The position numbers and the translations under genes are program-made. From NCBI GenBank assembly GCA_946555345.1, contig CAMNSS010000015.1:1-64000 (forward strand): a DNA stretch of 64,000 nt, in the 5' to 3' direction. The DNA comes from an uncultured Eubacterium sp. (GTDB lineage: Bacteria; Bacillota; Clostridia; Peptostreptococcales; Anaerovoracaceae). Below, in pieces: positions 10,450 through 21,900 of the stretch (positions are counted from its first letter, which is position 1; each line of letters begins with the position of its first letter). Under the pieces are notes generated by a model that saw only the letters and a list, made by a program, of their open reading frames with translations, did not search any database and was not told the DNA's origin.

Positions 10450-11996
10450 ATTCTTTCCCTCCACAAGTTGTCTGCTTTTCTCTGAATCATTTCCTCGATC
10501 CGCTCGATATATATTTCGTAGTTTGACACGTTGGCGACCCGTTCCAGCCTGTTTTCCGCCGGAAAATAAACCTTGCTGATTCCGCCCGCGCCAAGCGCTA
10601 AGATGGACTGCGCCTCCTCCATGATCCTGATGTTGTACACAGATAAGGCATCGTCCTTGCAAAACCCGATATTTTCCGTGTTGCCCGACGTATGCTTCTG
10701 CCGGTAAAGATAGTACGGCCTGTAGCCGTGTTTTCGAAGCGTCCTGTGGGCATCCGCCAGCATATCATCCCGCATAGCTTCATCCTTATAATGAAATGCC
10801 GAATCGAGTTCCTTGAGCCTCGACGCCCGCTTGACTGCCAGCGTATGGAGCGTGATATTCTCTGCGCCGAGTGCGATCATCTGCGCCAGGCTATGATTAA
10901 AATCATCCAAGGTCTCCCCCGGAAGCCCCGCAATCAGATCTGCGTTGATCCAGGAAAACCCGGCATCTCTTGCCAGCGAAAAGGCGCGAAGCGTATCATC
11001 CGCCGTGTGCGCCCTGCCGATGATTTTTAGCGTCTCATCCTTCATCGACTGGGGATTTATACTGATTCTGCCCACACCGCAGCGTTTCAAAACAGCGATC
11101 TTTTCCGCCGTAATGGTATCCGGCCGTCCCGCTTCCACTGTATATTCCGCAAGCGATGCCAGCTCGAAGCTGTCCGCGATTTTTTGCAAAAGCGCCGCAA
11201 GCTGGTTTTCATCCAGCGTAGTAGGCGTTCCGCCGCCGATATAAAGGGATTCCGGGATTCGCCCTCCCGCCTTCACCAGTCCTGCGCAATACGAAAGCTC
11301 TTTATAAAGCGCCTCCAAATACCTGTCGATTTCCGGCCTTGCCACCTGATTTGATGTAAAAGCGCAGTAAAGGCATCTGGTGGGACAGAACGGAATGCCG
11401 AGGTATATGGATATGCTTTCCGGTTTCGGCCGTCCCAAAAGATGGCGCTGGTAGTCCAAGATTTCCGTCACCAGCGCACTCTTTGCCGGGTGCAGCAGAT
11501 AGTCCCGCTCTAAGGTTTTCTGCACTTTTTTCAGCATTTCCGCATCGCACGCATTCGCCCCATGCATTCTTTTTTCATCATACGTTTTCGGATCGCACGC
11601 GCCCGCACCCTGCATCTTTGCAGCCTGCCCCGCAATAAGGCCGTCATACAGCTCCCCCGCCAGCTTTACCGGCCGGATGCCCGTCAAAATACCCCACTTC
11701 GGGGATTTTCCCGTCTCGCGCTGCAAGTCCCGGTAAAGTGCGCGTTTCAGTTCATCCTTATCGCCCTGAAAGCGAAATACCTTGCAGGAGATTCCGTCCA
11801 GCCCGCTGCCGCCCGCTGCCATGTTATCCCGGCAAATCCCGCCGCCAGCCGCACTAGGCCCGCCGCTTTCCGCCGTTTCCCTGCTAGCTGCACTTTCCCC
11901 TGTTAGCTGGTACTGCTCTTTCGGCAGAAATACCTTGATCAGCTCTTCATACTGATGAAGCTGCTGGCCGGCGCCTTCGATCCTGCACCTATACAA
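10443..11996 (-). CDS. hemZ: Coproporphyrinogen III dehydrogenase-like radical SAM protein HemZ (probable TTG start)
   Basis: IYLGIPFCPTRCLYCAFTS radical-SAM CxxxCxxC; SLYIGGGTPTTLDENQL; GGAG upstream of TTG at 11996. Confidence 0.85.
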   Translation of the reverse strand: MYRCRIEGAGQQLHQYEELIKVFLPKEQYQLTGESAASRETAESGGPSAAGGGICRDNMAAGGSGLDGISCKVFRFQGDKDELKRALYRDLQRETGKSPKWGILTGIRPVKLAGELYDGLIAGQAAKMQGAGACDPKTYDEKRMHGANACDAEMLKKVQKTLERDYLLHPAKSALVTEILDYQRHLLGRPKPESISIYLGIPFCPTRCLYCAFTSNQVARPEIDRYLEALYKELSYCAGLVKAGGRIPESLYIGGGTPTTLDENQLAALLQKIADSFELASLAEYTVEAGRPDTITAEKIAVLKRCGVGRISINPQSMKDETLKIIGRAHTADDTLRAFSLARDAGFSWINADLIAGLPGETLDDFNHSLAQMIALGAENITLHTLAVKRASRLKELDSAFHYKDEAMRDDMLADAHRTLRKHGYRPYYLYRQKHTSGNTENIGFCKDDALSVYNIRIMEEAQSILALGAGGISKVYFPAENRLERVANVSNYEIYIERIEEMIQRKADNLWRERIC

Positions 11997-12612
11997 AAGG
12001 ATTGCTCCTTTTTTCCACGCCGATTTCAGTCGGTCCCATGTGTCCCGGAAGAACCAGCGTATCATCCGGCAGCACGAACAGCTTCGCATGGATCGAATCC
12101 TTTAGCTGTTGAAAAGAGCATCCCGGAAAATCGGTCCGCCCGATGGACTGCTGGAACAGCGTGTCCCCGCTGAATAAAACCTTATCCTCCTCTGCGTAAA
12201 CGCACATCCCGCCCGGGGAATGGCCCGGCGTATGGAAAAACTTCAATTCGATGTTCCCCACCTGCAAGATATCGCCGTCTTTCACGAAAATATCCGCTTT
12301 CACCGTATCCGGCGTTCCAAAAGATGCGCTAAAATTAAAATCAACATCGCCCAGCATCTCTTCTTCCGCCTCATGCGCCACGACCTTGGCAGCAGGAAAA
12401 TCCTTTAAATGCTGGTTAACCCCGCAGATATGATCTGAATGACCATGCGTGAGAATGATATACACGATATCGATCCCTTCCTCCTCAACCAGGTTTGTCA
12501 GCACGGGATTATATCCGCCAGGGTCTACGATAAATCCTTTCTTGGTTTCCTCATCTACTGCTAGGTACGTATTGACTTGCAGTGCACCGCTCGGTAAATT
12601 TCTTACTTTCAT
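11989..12612 (-). CDS. MBL-fold hydrolase (glyoxalase II-like)
   Basis: ILTHGHSDHICGVNQ; HTPGHSPGGMC; LFSGDTLF. Confidence 0.9.
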   Translation of the reverse strand: MKVRNLPSGALQVNTYLAVDEETKKGFIVDPGGYNPVLTNLVEEEGIDIVYIILTHGHSDHICGVNQHLKDFPAAKVVAHEAEEEMLGDVDFNFSASFGTPDTVKADIFVKDGDILQVGNIELKFFHTPGHSPGGMCVYAEEDKVLFSGDTLFQQSIGRTDFPGCSFQQLKDSIHAKLFVLPDDTLVLPGHMGPTEIGVEKRSNPFV

Positions 12613-12689
12613 ATGCAATCTCCTCATGATTTCTTTTCGACTTTTCGCCGGGTCTTTATATAATCTATTTGCCTCTTTTTACTAGGAGC

Positions 12690-13139
12690 TTAAAAGTTTT
12701 TTCGGCTGTCCAGCAGGATCGTAACAGGTCCATCGTTGTGGATTTCGACCAGCATATCCGCCTGGAAAACGCCTTCTTCCACAGAAAGCCCAGCGTCCTT
12801 CATCTTCCCAATCACTGTTTTGTAAAGCGCATTGGCTTCTTCCGGCGGAGCGGCCTTCGTAAAACTCGGGCGCTTGCCCTTCCGCACATCGCCCAGCAAG
12901 GTAAACTGGGAAACGGCAAGAATCCCGCCGCCAATATCGGTTACGCTGCGGTTCATCTTTCCCGCATCATCCTCAAAAATCCGAAGCCCTGTTACCTTAT
13001 CCGCAATATAAACTGCATCCTTCTCAGTATCGCCTGCTTCAACGCCGATCAGGACCATCAGGCCATGCCCGGATTTTCCCGCCAGCACGCCATTCACTGT
13101 TACGCTGCTCCTCTTGACTCTCTGTACGACTGCCCTCAT
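12690..13139 (-). CDS. dtd: D-aminoacyl-tRNA deacylase
   Basis: [38 protein letters not shown]. Confidence 0.95.
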   Translation of the reverse strand: MRAVVQRVKRSSVTVNGVLAGKSGHGLMVLIGVEAGDTEKDAVYIADKVTGLRIFEDDAGKMNRSVTDIGGGILAVSQFTLLGDVRKGKRPSFTKAAPPEEANALYKTVIGKMKDAGLSVEEGVFQADMLVEIHNDGPVTILLDSRKNF

Positions 13140-13186
13140 GCTTTTTTCCTTTTCGCTTGTTCCCTTTACACGTTCCCTTTTCCCGC

Positions 13187-15394
13187 TCACGCTTTCGCCC
13201 GGTACGCCTCCGATATGCCGGGAACGTTCTTTAAAGAACGGCATATTTTTTCAATTTGGTTCTTATCTTTAATGCTCAAAGTTAACATGATATTGACCGT
13301 TTCGTTCTTATCCGCCCGTGCGTTGATCCCAGATATTCCGACATCCATATCCTCGCAGATCTTGGATATATTAGACAGCAGGCCTTTTTGATCCTTTGCC
13401 ATCAAGTTGATCTGCGCATGGAAAGACTTGTCCAGTATATCCGGACTCCATGAAACCTTGATGCAGCGTTCCTTATCGCCGTCCGTAAATGCTTTAAGAT
13501 TATCGCAATCAGCCCGGTGTACCGATATGCCCCGTCCCTTCGTGATGAACCCGGTAATTTCATCCCCCGGTACAGGATTACAGCATTTCGCCATCCTGAT
13601 CATCAGGTTATCCACGCCTTCCACGATAACGCCTGAATCATCATCTGGCCTCCGTTTTTGATGGCTGATCCGCTTCTGTGTCTTTTCATTGATCTCATTG
13701 AGGTTTTCCAGGAGCGTTTTTTCCTTCTCTTCTTCCTCCGCTTGCTGCTCTGCCGCCTCATAATGCAGGAGCAGGTTGGTGAGCTTTGTCTGCAACGGAC
13801 CGCCGCCTGATAGCTGCTGATACAGTTCGTCGCTGTTTTTATAGCCCAGCTCCTTGATCGCCTTGTTGACATAGGCGTTCTTCATCAAAATGCGCGGATC
13901 ATAGCCCTTCTTTCTGATGTACCGGTCGATCTGGTCCTTCCCTTTGTCGATTGCATCCGATTTGTTTTCCTTTTTCAGCCACTGCCTGATCTTATTGCGG
14001 GCGGAACTGCTCTTGGCGATCTTGAGCCAGTCGATGGAAGGCCCAGCGGCGTTCGGCGAGGTGACGATTTCAATGATGTTGCCGTTCTCCAGCTTATGGT
14101 CGATCGTCACCATTTTTCCATTTACTTTTGCGCCCACGCACTTGCATCCCACGTCGGAATGGATTTTAAATGCGAAGTCGAGCGGGGTTGCGCCCGCTGG
14201 CAGTTCGATCACATCGCCCTGCGGCGTGAAGACGAACACCTGGCTGGAAAACAGATCCATCTTGAGGGATTCCATAAATTCCTTCGGATCTTTTACATCC
14301 TTCTGCCATTCCAAGGCCTGCCGCAGCCAGGACAGCTTGACTTCTTCTTTATCACTTTTAATGCCCTCTTTATATTTCCAGTGCGCCGCAATGCCGTATT
14401 CGGCGATCTTATGCATTTCATACGTCCTGATCTGTATTTCAAACGGCTTTCCGCTTTCCCCAAGCACTGTCGTATGAAGCGACTGGTACATATTTGGTTT
14501 CGGCATGGCGACGTAATCCTTGAACCTGCCCTGAATTGGCGTCCACATCGTATGGACCAGCCCCAGTACGGCATAGCAGTCCCGCACGGTTTCCACGATG
14601 ATCCGCACTGCCATCAGGTCAAAGATTTCATCCAGGTTTTTATGCTGGTATTTCATCTTTTTATAGATGCTGTAAAAGTGCTTGGAACGGCCGTATATAT
14701 CGTATTTGATATCGATTTCATCGAGGGATTTCTTAATCTGCGTTACGACCTGGTTGATCGCATCCTCCCGCTTTTCCTTGCGCTCGCTCACCTGCTCAGC
14801 CAAATCGTAGTAAGCTTCCGGCTCGAGGAATTTAAGCGCAATGTCCTCAAGCTCCATTTTCATGGCGTAGATGCCGAGCCTTGCCGCCAGAGGCGCATAG
14901 ATATCCAGCGTTTCCCGGCATTTTTCAATGATTTTATCGTGCGTCATATAGTTGATCGTGCGCAGGTTGTGAAGCCTGTCGGAGAGTTTCAAAATCAGTA
15001 CCCGGATATCTTTCGACATTGCGAGGAACATCTTGCGCAGGTTTTCAACCTGGCGTTCCTCCTTGCTTTCAAATTTCAAAGAACCGAGCTTGGTCACACC
15101 GTCAACCAAAAGCTCGACTTCCGTACCGAAATCAGCGATCAGCTCTTCCTTCGTATACGGCGTGTCCTCAACCACATCATGAAGAAGCCCGGCAACAATC
15201 GTCTCCTCATCCATGCCAAGGCCTGCCAGTATTTCCGCCACAGCCAGCGGATGGATCAAATAAGGTTCTCCCGACTTCCGCAGTTGTCCCCTATGCATTT
15301 CCTCAGCGACATCATAAGCCTTGCCGATCAGTTCCATGTCATAATTCGGATTGAATTCCGATATCGTGGTTAAAAACTCGCTTCTTCTCTTCAT
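13187..15394 (-). CDS. relA: Bifunctional (p)ppGpp synthetase/hydrolase RelA/SpoT
   Basis: HD domain ([11 protein letters not shown]), synthetase domain ([14 protein letters not shown]), TGS and ACT domains. Confidence 0.95.
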   Translation of the reverse strand: MKRRSEFLTTISEFNPNYDMELIGKAYDVAEEMHRGQLRKSGEPYLIHPLAVAEILAGLGMDEETIVAGLLHDVVEDTPYTKEELIADFGTEVELLVDGVTKLGSLKFESKEERQVENLRKMFLAMSKDIRVLILKLSDRLHNLRTINYMTHDKIIEKCRETLDIYAPLAARLGIYAMKMELEDIALKFLEPEAYYDLAEQVSERKEKREDAINQVVTQIKKSLDEIDIKYDIYGRSKHFYSIYKKMKYQHKNLDEIFDLMAVRIIVETVRDCYAVLGLVHTMWTPIQGRFKDYVAMPKPNMYQSLHTTVLGESGKPFEIQIRTYEMHKIAEYGIAAHWKYKEGIKSDKEEVKLSWLRQALEWQKDVKDPKEFMESLKMDLFSSQVFVFTPQGDVIELPAGATPLDFAFKIHSDVGCKCVGAKVNGKMVTIDHKLENGNIIEIVTSPNAAGPSIDWLKIAKSSSARNKIRQWLKKENKSDAIDKGKDQIDRYIRKKGYDPRILMKNAYVNKAIKELGYKNSDELYQQLSGGGPLQTKLTNLLLHYEAAEQQAEEEEKEKTLLENLNEINEKTQKRISHQKRRPDDDSGVIVEGVDNLMIRMAKCCNPVPGDEITGFITKGRGISVHRADCDNLKAFTDGDKERCIKVSWSPDILDKSFHAQINLMAKDQKGLLSNISKICEDMDVGISGINARADKNETVNIMLTLSIKDKNQIEKICRSLKNVPGISEAYRAKA

Positions 15395-15410
15395 AATACA
15401 GTCTTACCCT

Positions 15411-17660
15411 CTATTTACCTTCGTGCTTTTTCTTGTTCTTTTTGCTCTTCTTGATCTGTTTTTCATATTTGGACAGGCTTCCCGCCTTGGAAAATCCATA
15501 ATAGAGCGGACTACATATGCCGATAGATGAATATGCGCCTGCGATGATGCCGACCATAAGCGGCAGTACGAACTCCCGGATCACATCCCCCGCCATGATA
15601 AGAAGCGGCACCATTACGATGAGCGTTGTAATAGAAGTCATGAGCGACCTGCCCAAAGTCTGGGTGATGCTGGAATCAATCATCTCCTCCGTGTTGCCCT
15701 TCTTCATATACTTGAGATTCTCACGTATCCTGTCAAATATAACGATGGTATCGTTTATCGAATAACCTACTACCGTCAAAATCCCTGCGATAAACGGATT
15801 ATTGACCGTAATGTTGAAAATCGCATAAAAGGCGATCACGATCAGCACATCATGAAGCACGCCCAGAAGCGCAGCGCCGCCAAATTTCCACTGGGAAAAC
15901 CGGAACCTGATATAAACCAGCATACAGGCAGCGGCAATCACGATCGCAAGGATCGCATTGTTTCTCAATTCTTTTCCAACAGAAGGACCGAACAATTCTT
16001 CCGCGATTACATCTTCCTCCGTCGTGCCGAAGGCCTTGTTGATCGCACCCACCACCTCGGTTCTCTCATCGCTATCAAGGGATTCAATGGTTCTGATCAC
16101 GACTTCTTCGTTTTTATCGCCGGAATAAATGATTTCAGGCTTCAGCTTATACGGCGCAATCGCATCCTCCACCTCTGAAATGGCAACCTTCTTGCCCATA
16201 TCCATCTGGATCATCGTTCCGCCGGTAAAGTCGATGCCGTAGTTCAGCCCCCTGGCGATGCCAAACGCCAGTCCGGCTACCAAGATGATAATTGACAAAA
16301 GGTAGAATTTCTTGCGATGCTTGATGAAATGCAGTTCCTTTTTAATGCAAAAGGACGCCTGGTTATCTGCGTTAATGCCAAAGAAAGATTTCTTCCCCAT
16401 CCTTTTGCTATCTGCCATGAGGCTGACATAAAGCTGCGTAATCACAACAGCGGTAAACAAGCTGACGATAATACCGATCATGAAGGTCCAAGCGAATCCC
16501 TTCACTGCGCTCGTGCCGACCTCATAGAGAATAACAGCTGCGATCAGCGTCGTTACCTGCGAATCGGTTACTGTAGTCATTGCCCGCTTGAAGCCGGTAT
16601 TGACAGCGACCCGGACCGTTTTCCCTGCCATGATCTCTTCACGGATGCGGGAAAAGATTACGACATTGGCATCTACTGCCATGCCGACCGAAAGGATGAT
16701 TCCTGCAATGCCCGGCAAAGTAAGCACGCTTCCCATCAGCACCATGATATTGAGTACGATGACAACATAGAACATCAGCGCTAAGTCAGCCGCAATGCCC
16801 ATGCCCCTATATGCAGCCAGCATGATCAAAAGGATCAGCGCTAACCCTGCAAGCCCAGCGTAGACGCTCATTTCCAGCGCATTATAGCCGATTTTTGCCG
16901 ATTGCACGGAAGAATTTACCTCTTCCAGCTCCAGCGGAAGCGCGCCGCCCCTGATCAATGCAGACAGGCCGGACGCTTCTTCCTGCGTGAATCCGCCCGC
17001 ACCGCCTGTTATCGTACAGTTTCCACCACTGATCGGCCCGTTTTGTACTCTCGGAGCCGATATGATCTGGCCATCCAGCAGAATCATAATCGCATCATTA
17101 AAAACCCCGTCTACCGCCGAGGTCACATTCCCGCTGTAAGCCGTGCTAGTTGCTTCATAAAATAAATCTGAACCTTTGCGGTCAAATTCCAGGGCCACCG
17201 CATATCCGGCCGACTTGTCATCAGTCGTGGCATATGCATCCTTGACATTACCGCCATCCAGTACGATTCGCCCGTCTGCCAAGGCAAACTGCAACTGGGC
17301 TGTCTGCCCGATCTGGTTTATCGCCTCCTGTGCATCCTCTGCGCCCGGAAGCTCTACCCTGATACGTTTTTCACCTTCTATTGTAACGACGGGTTCTGCC
17401 AATCCCAGTTGGTTTACCCGCTCTTCGATCACTGCCTGCGTTTGTTCCATCGCCTTGCGAAGTTCTTCGCCGTCCAGATCGGTCTTCGCTTCCATGACAA
17501 CATAAACGCCGCCTTTAATATCGAGCCCCAGCTTGATCCTCTCTTTTAACGGCTGCACCGGACCTGCCCCGAAAATAGTAAGATACCATCCTGCGGCAAT
17601 AATAAGCACAAATAGTATTGCTAAAACCTTTTTTAACTTATGATTCATCCAATCCTCCAA
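15411..17660 (-). CDS. secDF: Fused protein translocase subunit SecDF
   Basis: SecD part (LGLDIKGGVYVVMEA) fused to SecF part (GLNYGIDFTGGTMIQ..GYSINDTIVIFDRIREN). Confidence 0.93.
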   Translation of the reverse strand: MEDWMNHKLKKVLAILFVLIIAAGWYLTIFGAGPVQPLKERIKLGLDIKGGVYVVMEAKTDLDGEELRKAMEQTQAVIEERVNQLGLAEPVVTIEGEKRIRVELPGAEDAQEAINQIGQTAQLQFALADGRIVLDGGNVKDAYATTDDKSAGYAVALEFDRKGSDLFYEATSTAYSGNVTSAVDGVFNDAIMILLDGQIISAPRVQNGPISGGNCTITGGAGGFTQEEASGLSALIRGGALPLELEEVNSSVQSAKIGYNALEMSVYAGLAGLALILLIMLAAYRGMGIAADLALMFYVVIVLNIMVLMGSVLTLPGIAGIILSVGMAVDANVVIFSRIREEIMAGKTVRVAVNTGFKRAMTTVTDSQVTTLIAAVILYEVGTSAVKGFAWTFMIGIIVSLFTAVVITQLYVSLMADSKRMGKKSFFGINADNQASFCIKKELHFIKHRKKFYLLSIIILVAGLAFGIARGLNYGIDFTGGTMIQMDMGKKVAISEVEDAIAPYKLKPEIIYSGDKNEEVVIRTIESLDSDERTEVVGAINKAFGTTEEDVIAEELFGPSVGKELRNNAILAIVIAAACMLVYIRFRFSQWKFGGAALLGVLHDVLIVIAFYAIFNITVNNPFIAGILTVVGYSINDTIVIFDRIRENLKYMKKGNTEEMIDSSITQTLGRSLMTSITTLIVMVPLLIMAGDVIREFVLPLMVGIIAGAYSSIGICSPLYYGFSKAGSLSKYEKQIKKSKKNKKKHEGK

Positions 17661-17773
17661 ATATGCATTTCTATTTCAAAAGACAACAAAGAATCCATTT
17701 CATCATATCCTTAATATATTACTACTTTTTGGCTTTCTTCACAAGGGCAAATCCGTTGATTTTTCTATATTCG

Positions 17774-18142
17774 TCATGATTTCCCGCTATTTGATCCCAA
17801 GATGCCGCCAGCTCCGCCTAAAAGAAGCGGGATCACATAGGAAGCATGAAAACTCCGTATGCCAAACGAACCTGCGAAAACGCTGCCTGCGGCAAACAAA
17901 ATGAGCAAAAGGAAAAGCGCAGCGGCGCCAAGCCCTACGAACAAACCCTTTTTGCCAACGATTTTTCCTTCCAATATTCCCAGCAACAAGGCGGAAGCCG
18001 CCAGGCAGGACACGAGGCCGGCAAAAGTCCAGCTTTCCCGAAAAGCGGTGAAATTGAGCAAAGCCGCTAAAACGAGCGTCGAAAGCAGAAAAAGCCCCAA
18101 TGCGATAATGTACGCCTTTAACGATTTTCTTACGATTTCCAT
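17774..18142 (-). CDS. TIGR04086-type small multi-TM membrane protein
   Basis: Four predicted hydrophobic segments, ~120 aa; typical of the TIGR04086 family near secDF/yajC in Clostridia. Confidence 0.55.
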   Translation of the reverse strand: MEIVRKSLKAYIIALGLFLLSTLVLAALLNFTAFRESWTFAGLVSCLAASALLLGILEGKIVGKKGLFVGLGAAALFLLLILFAAGSVFAGSFGIRSFHASYVIPLLLGGAGGILGSNSGKS

Positions 18143-18263
18143 AATGCACCTCCCCTACAGTATATTGCAGCAAAGGCGGCGGTATACAAAAATTAAAAAG
18201 AAGCGGCCGCTGCGGCTTAGGCGATCTGCGCACCGGGCTATGCTTCGCACCATCAATAAAATT

Positions 18264-18307
18264 ATACACATAAAAAAAGATGGCTGCCCATCTTTTTTAT
18301 GTGTATA
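18264..18307. terminator. Bidirectional terminator-like perfect inverted repeat
   Basis: TACACATAAAAAAAGATGG-ctg-CCATCTTTTTTATGTGTA. Confidence 0.7.
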
Positions 18308-18318
18308 TCTTCAATGCT

Positions 18319-18801
18319 TTATTTTTCTTCCGTTTCATCAGAAACTTCCGCCTCAACAGTTTCTTCCTGCCCTGCCGCTTCTTCTGTTTCTTCCGGTTCA
18401 TCTTCCTGTGCGTCCGGTTCGTCTGCAACAGGAGCAGCCTTCTTCATCCTCTTAGGCTTTGCCTTCTTTACTTCAGCTTCATCGTCGTCATCCACATCAT
18501 AGTCTTCCGGCTTAGCCTTCGCAGAACGCCTCTTGCCTTCTTCTACAACCTTGGAAACGGCCCATCTCATGATTTCAAATTTCAGCTTGTCTGCGCCGAC
18601 CTGAATAATCAGGGACTCTTCCTTCGTCTTCACGATCTTGCCGCAGATGCCGCCGATCGTAATGATCTCATCGCCCACCTGCACGCCGCTTCTCATCGCA
18701 TTAATTTCCCGCTCGCGTTTTTTCTGTGGCCTGATCAATAAAAAGTACATTACTACAAACAGAATAATTAAAGGCAATAGCATTGTTAACGTTCCACTCA
18801 T
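18319..18801 (-). CDS. yajC: Preprotein translocase subunit YajC with long acidic C-terminal tail
   Basis: IILFVVMYFLLIRPQKKREREINAMRSGVQVGDEIITIGGICGKIV. Confidence 0.9.
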   Translation of the reverse strand: MSGTLTMLLPLIILFVVMYFLLIRPQKKREREINAMRSGVQVGDEIITIGGICGKIVKTKEESLIIQVGADKLKFEIMRWAVSKVVEEGKRRSAKAKPEDYDVDDDDEAEVKKAKPKRMKKAAPVADEPDAQEDEPEETEEAAGQEETVEAEVSDETEEK

Positions 18802-18862
18802 TTAGTACTCCTCCTATTTGGGTTTACAATTTTCCGGGCATTCTATCAAAACATGGATATAA

Positions 18863-18949
18863 TGGTGCCGGCGATGGGGGTCGAACCCATACGGTGTTGC
18901 CACCACGGGATTTTGAGTCCCGCACGTCTGCCAATTCCATCACGCCGGC
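18863..18949 (-). tRNA. tRNA-Leu (CAA)
   Basis: Reverse complement GCCGGCGTGATGGAATTGGCAGACGTGCGGGACTCAAAATCCCGT..GGTTCGACCCCCATCGCCGGCACCA; class II tRNA, encoded CCA, anticodon CAA. Confidence 0.95.
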
Positions 18950-18970
18950 GTAACAAAACCAATTATACCA

Positions 18971-21900
18971 CTATACTGATAGAATTTCAAGCTCTTCTTC
19001 CTTAATTTTCTCCATATGCTTTTTGCCAAAGATTTTGTACATAACCGGAATGATAACCAGCGTGGTCAATGTGCCATAAAGTACGCCGCCGATGCAGACC
19101 AAAGCGACTGGCTGCATCATTTCCGCACCCGTGCCGATCCCGATCGCCAGAGGCACTAAGCCCAAAACCGTAGTAATCGCTGTCATCAGCACGGGACGCA
19201 TCCTCACCGCGCCCGCAGAAACGATGGCTTCATCCATTTCCATTCCTTCCAGCCTGAACCTGTTGATGCAGTCTACCAGCACGATCCCGTTGTTTACAAC
19301 AATCCCCATCAGCATAACAAACCCCATCATGGCGACTACGCTCACCTCCTGCCCAGTGAGGAGAAGCGCAAGCATCCCGCCCGTAAATGCCAGCGGTATC
19401 GTGAAAATGATGATGAACGGCGAACGCAGCGATTGGAATTGGGCAACCATAACCAGGTACACAAGGAGGAAACCTACAAGCATCATCAGCATCATCTGCC
19501 CCATCGCTTCCATGATTTCTTCGTTCTCTCCGCCGTAATCCACCCTGACGCCATCCGGGATCAGATTTTGATCGGATATCATATCCTTTACGTCGTCGGT
19601 GATATGCGTGATATTGTACCCGTCCTTCAACGTAGCCGTTATCGTCAAGTTCCGCTTTTGATTGTTGCGGTTGATGGCATTGAGGGAAGCGTCCGTGCGG
19701 ATTTCCGCAATGGAAGAGAGGGTAACGTTTTCTTTCGTCCCATCCGGCCTATCGGCCGTGAGCTTAAAGTTTTCCAGATCCGTCCTGGTGAAACTTTCCG
19801 CCGCAGTGTTCTCCACCATCACATCGACTGTGCTGCCGGAATTTTGCAATGTCGTCGCCGTCTTTTCCTGCGAAAGCTTCTCGGAAAGCTGCTGGAATAC
19901 CTGTGCGGTCGTCAATCCCCGTTCCATCGCCAGGTTTTTATTGACGACGACTTTAAGCTCGCCCGTGCTTTCCGCATTCACATCGGAGACCTCTTCCAGC
20001 GCTTTCATCCCGCGGAGCGCGCGTTCGATTCCCGCCCCTGTGTTTCGCAAAAGGTCGAGGTCATCGCTGTACAGCTCCAGGCTAATGCCTGCGGCGCCTG
20101 TCATGGCGGACATATCCATGTCGGCGGAGGTCACAATCTCACAATTATACTTTTTCGCAAGCTTTTCCATCTTCTTCGCAATGATTTTGCCGTTTTCCGC
20201 CTTATCCTCATCCAAGACGATATACAGCATGGTCGATGTCACATCCTCGATTCCCGCCTGCACTCCCATCATGCTCATGGTATCGCCTGCAAGCATTGCG
20301 CCGACGGTCTTAACCCCGTCAACCTTGGATACCTCGCCGGCAACCGCATCGGTAACCGCTGATGTTTCTGCCAGGGTGCTGTCGTCCGGCATCTGGATCG
20401 TCGCTGAGATTTCCGGCGTGCTCATGGATGGCATGAAGGAAAAACCGCGCATCAGTGCAAGTGCACTGGAAGCGAATAAAATGACAACTGCGCCGATGAG
20501 GAAAATTTTCTTGTGATGCAAGCTCCATGCCGCAAGCCGTTTGTATTTTGTGATCGCTTTCCCATCCTGGCTCAGGAAGCTACTCTTCGCTTCTTTTTTC
20601 AAAAGGCCTTTCGCCATGGCCGGCACGAGCGTCAACGCAATCACAAGGCTGGCGAGAAGCGAATATGCGACAGTCAACGCCAGATCGACAAACAAATCCT
20701 TCGTCATGCCATCGACGAAGACGATCGGAACAAATACGCAGATCGTCGTAAGCGTCGATGCTGTAATCGCGCCTGCTACCTGTACTGCGCCTGACACAGC
20801 CGCCTGCACCTTGCTGTATCCCATCGAACGCAGCCTGTAAATATTCTCGATGACCACGATCGAGTTATCCACCAGCATACCGACGCCGATAGCTAGCCCC
20901 GAGAGGGAAATCATGTTGAGGGTAACGCCGGAAAAGTACATCAATGCGACGGCAAAGATGACGCTGATCGGAATGCTTACGGCCGTAATCGCCGTCGGCC
21001 TGATATCCCGTAGGAACAAAAAGAGGATGATGATCGCTAAAATTGCGCCGATCAACAGATTTTGCAACACGGAATTGATAACGATATGAATGTATTCCCC
21101 CTGGTCGGAAAGCGTGGTAAAGGTTACGCCATCGTATTCTTTTTCCAAAGAGGCAAACTTATCCGCTATATTTTCCGAAACCACGGCTGTCGCATAGCTG
21201 GACTGCTTCGTAAAGCTCAAGAGGACGCCGTTTTCCCCATTTATTTTCGCATAGGTATCCTCCGCCATATTCGCATAGGCCACGGTGCCGATATCGGACA
21301 GCTTGACCGGGTCAAGCCCGTCGATTCCCATATCGACGATGATCAGGTTTTCGAGTTCGTCCTTGTCTTTGATCTTGTCGCCTACGCTGACCAGCACTTC
21401 CGCTTTTCCATCGGTAATATATCCTGCCGGCATGGAAAAGTTCTGCGCATTCAAAATTGCGGAAACGTTTTCCATCGTCAGTATCCCAGTCAGATCGGCG
21501 CTGGCCAGCGCCGCATCCTTCGAGCTTTTGACCTCTTCCAGCGCGCTTTGCAACTGGTTGACGGTGGATTCCAGCGTACCCTCCGTGGCCGCAAGATCGG
21601 AATACTGCGTCCCCAGGCTGAAAGACATGGCCTCGCCCTGGGCATCCAGTTGCTTCAATGCCGTTTCCAGTCCTGCAATGGTGACCTGAAGCTCGGTGAT
21701 TTGCTCCATGTTGGCGGCCGGGTCTGCCTCTAGCTGTTTTAACGCAGCTTCCGCCTCCGCCTTGCTGGCCTCCATCTGCGCCTTGGAAGCCAGCAGTTCT
21801 TCATAACCTGCCTCATAGCCCGACTTAATGGCTTCCTTCCCTGCTTTCACCTGTTCTTTCCCGTTGTTTGCCGCTTTCAGCCCGCTGTTGATCTGGCCTT

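Noticed and set aside
14096-15373. 425-aa plus-strand ORF opposite relA/spoT
   Set aside because: Antisense shadow with no protein-like motifs.
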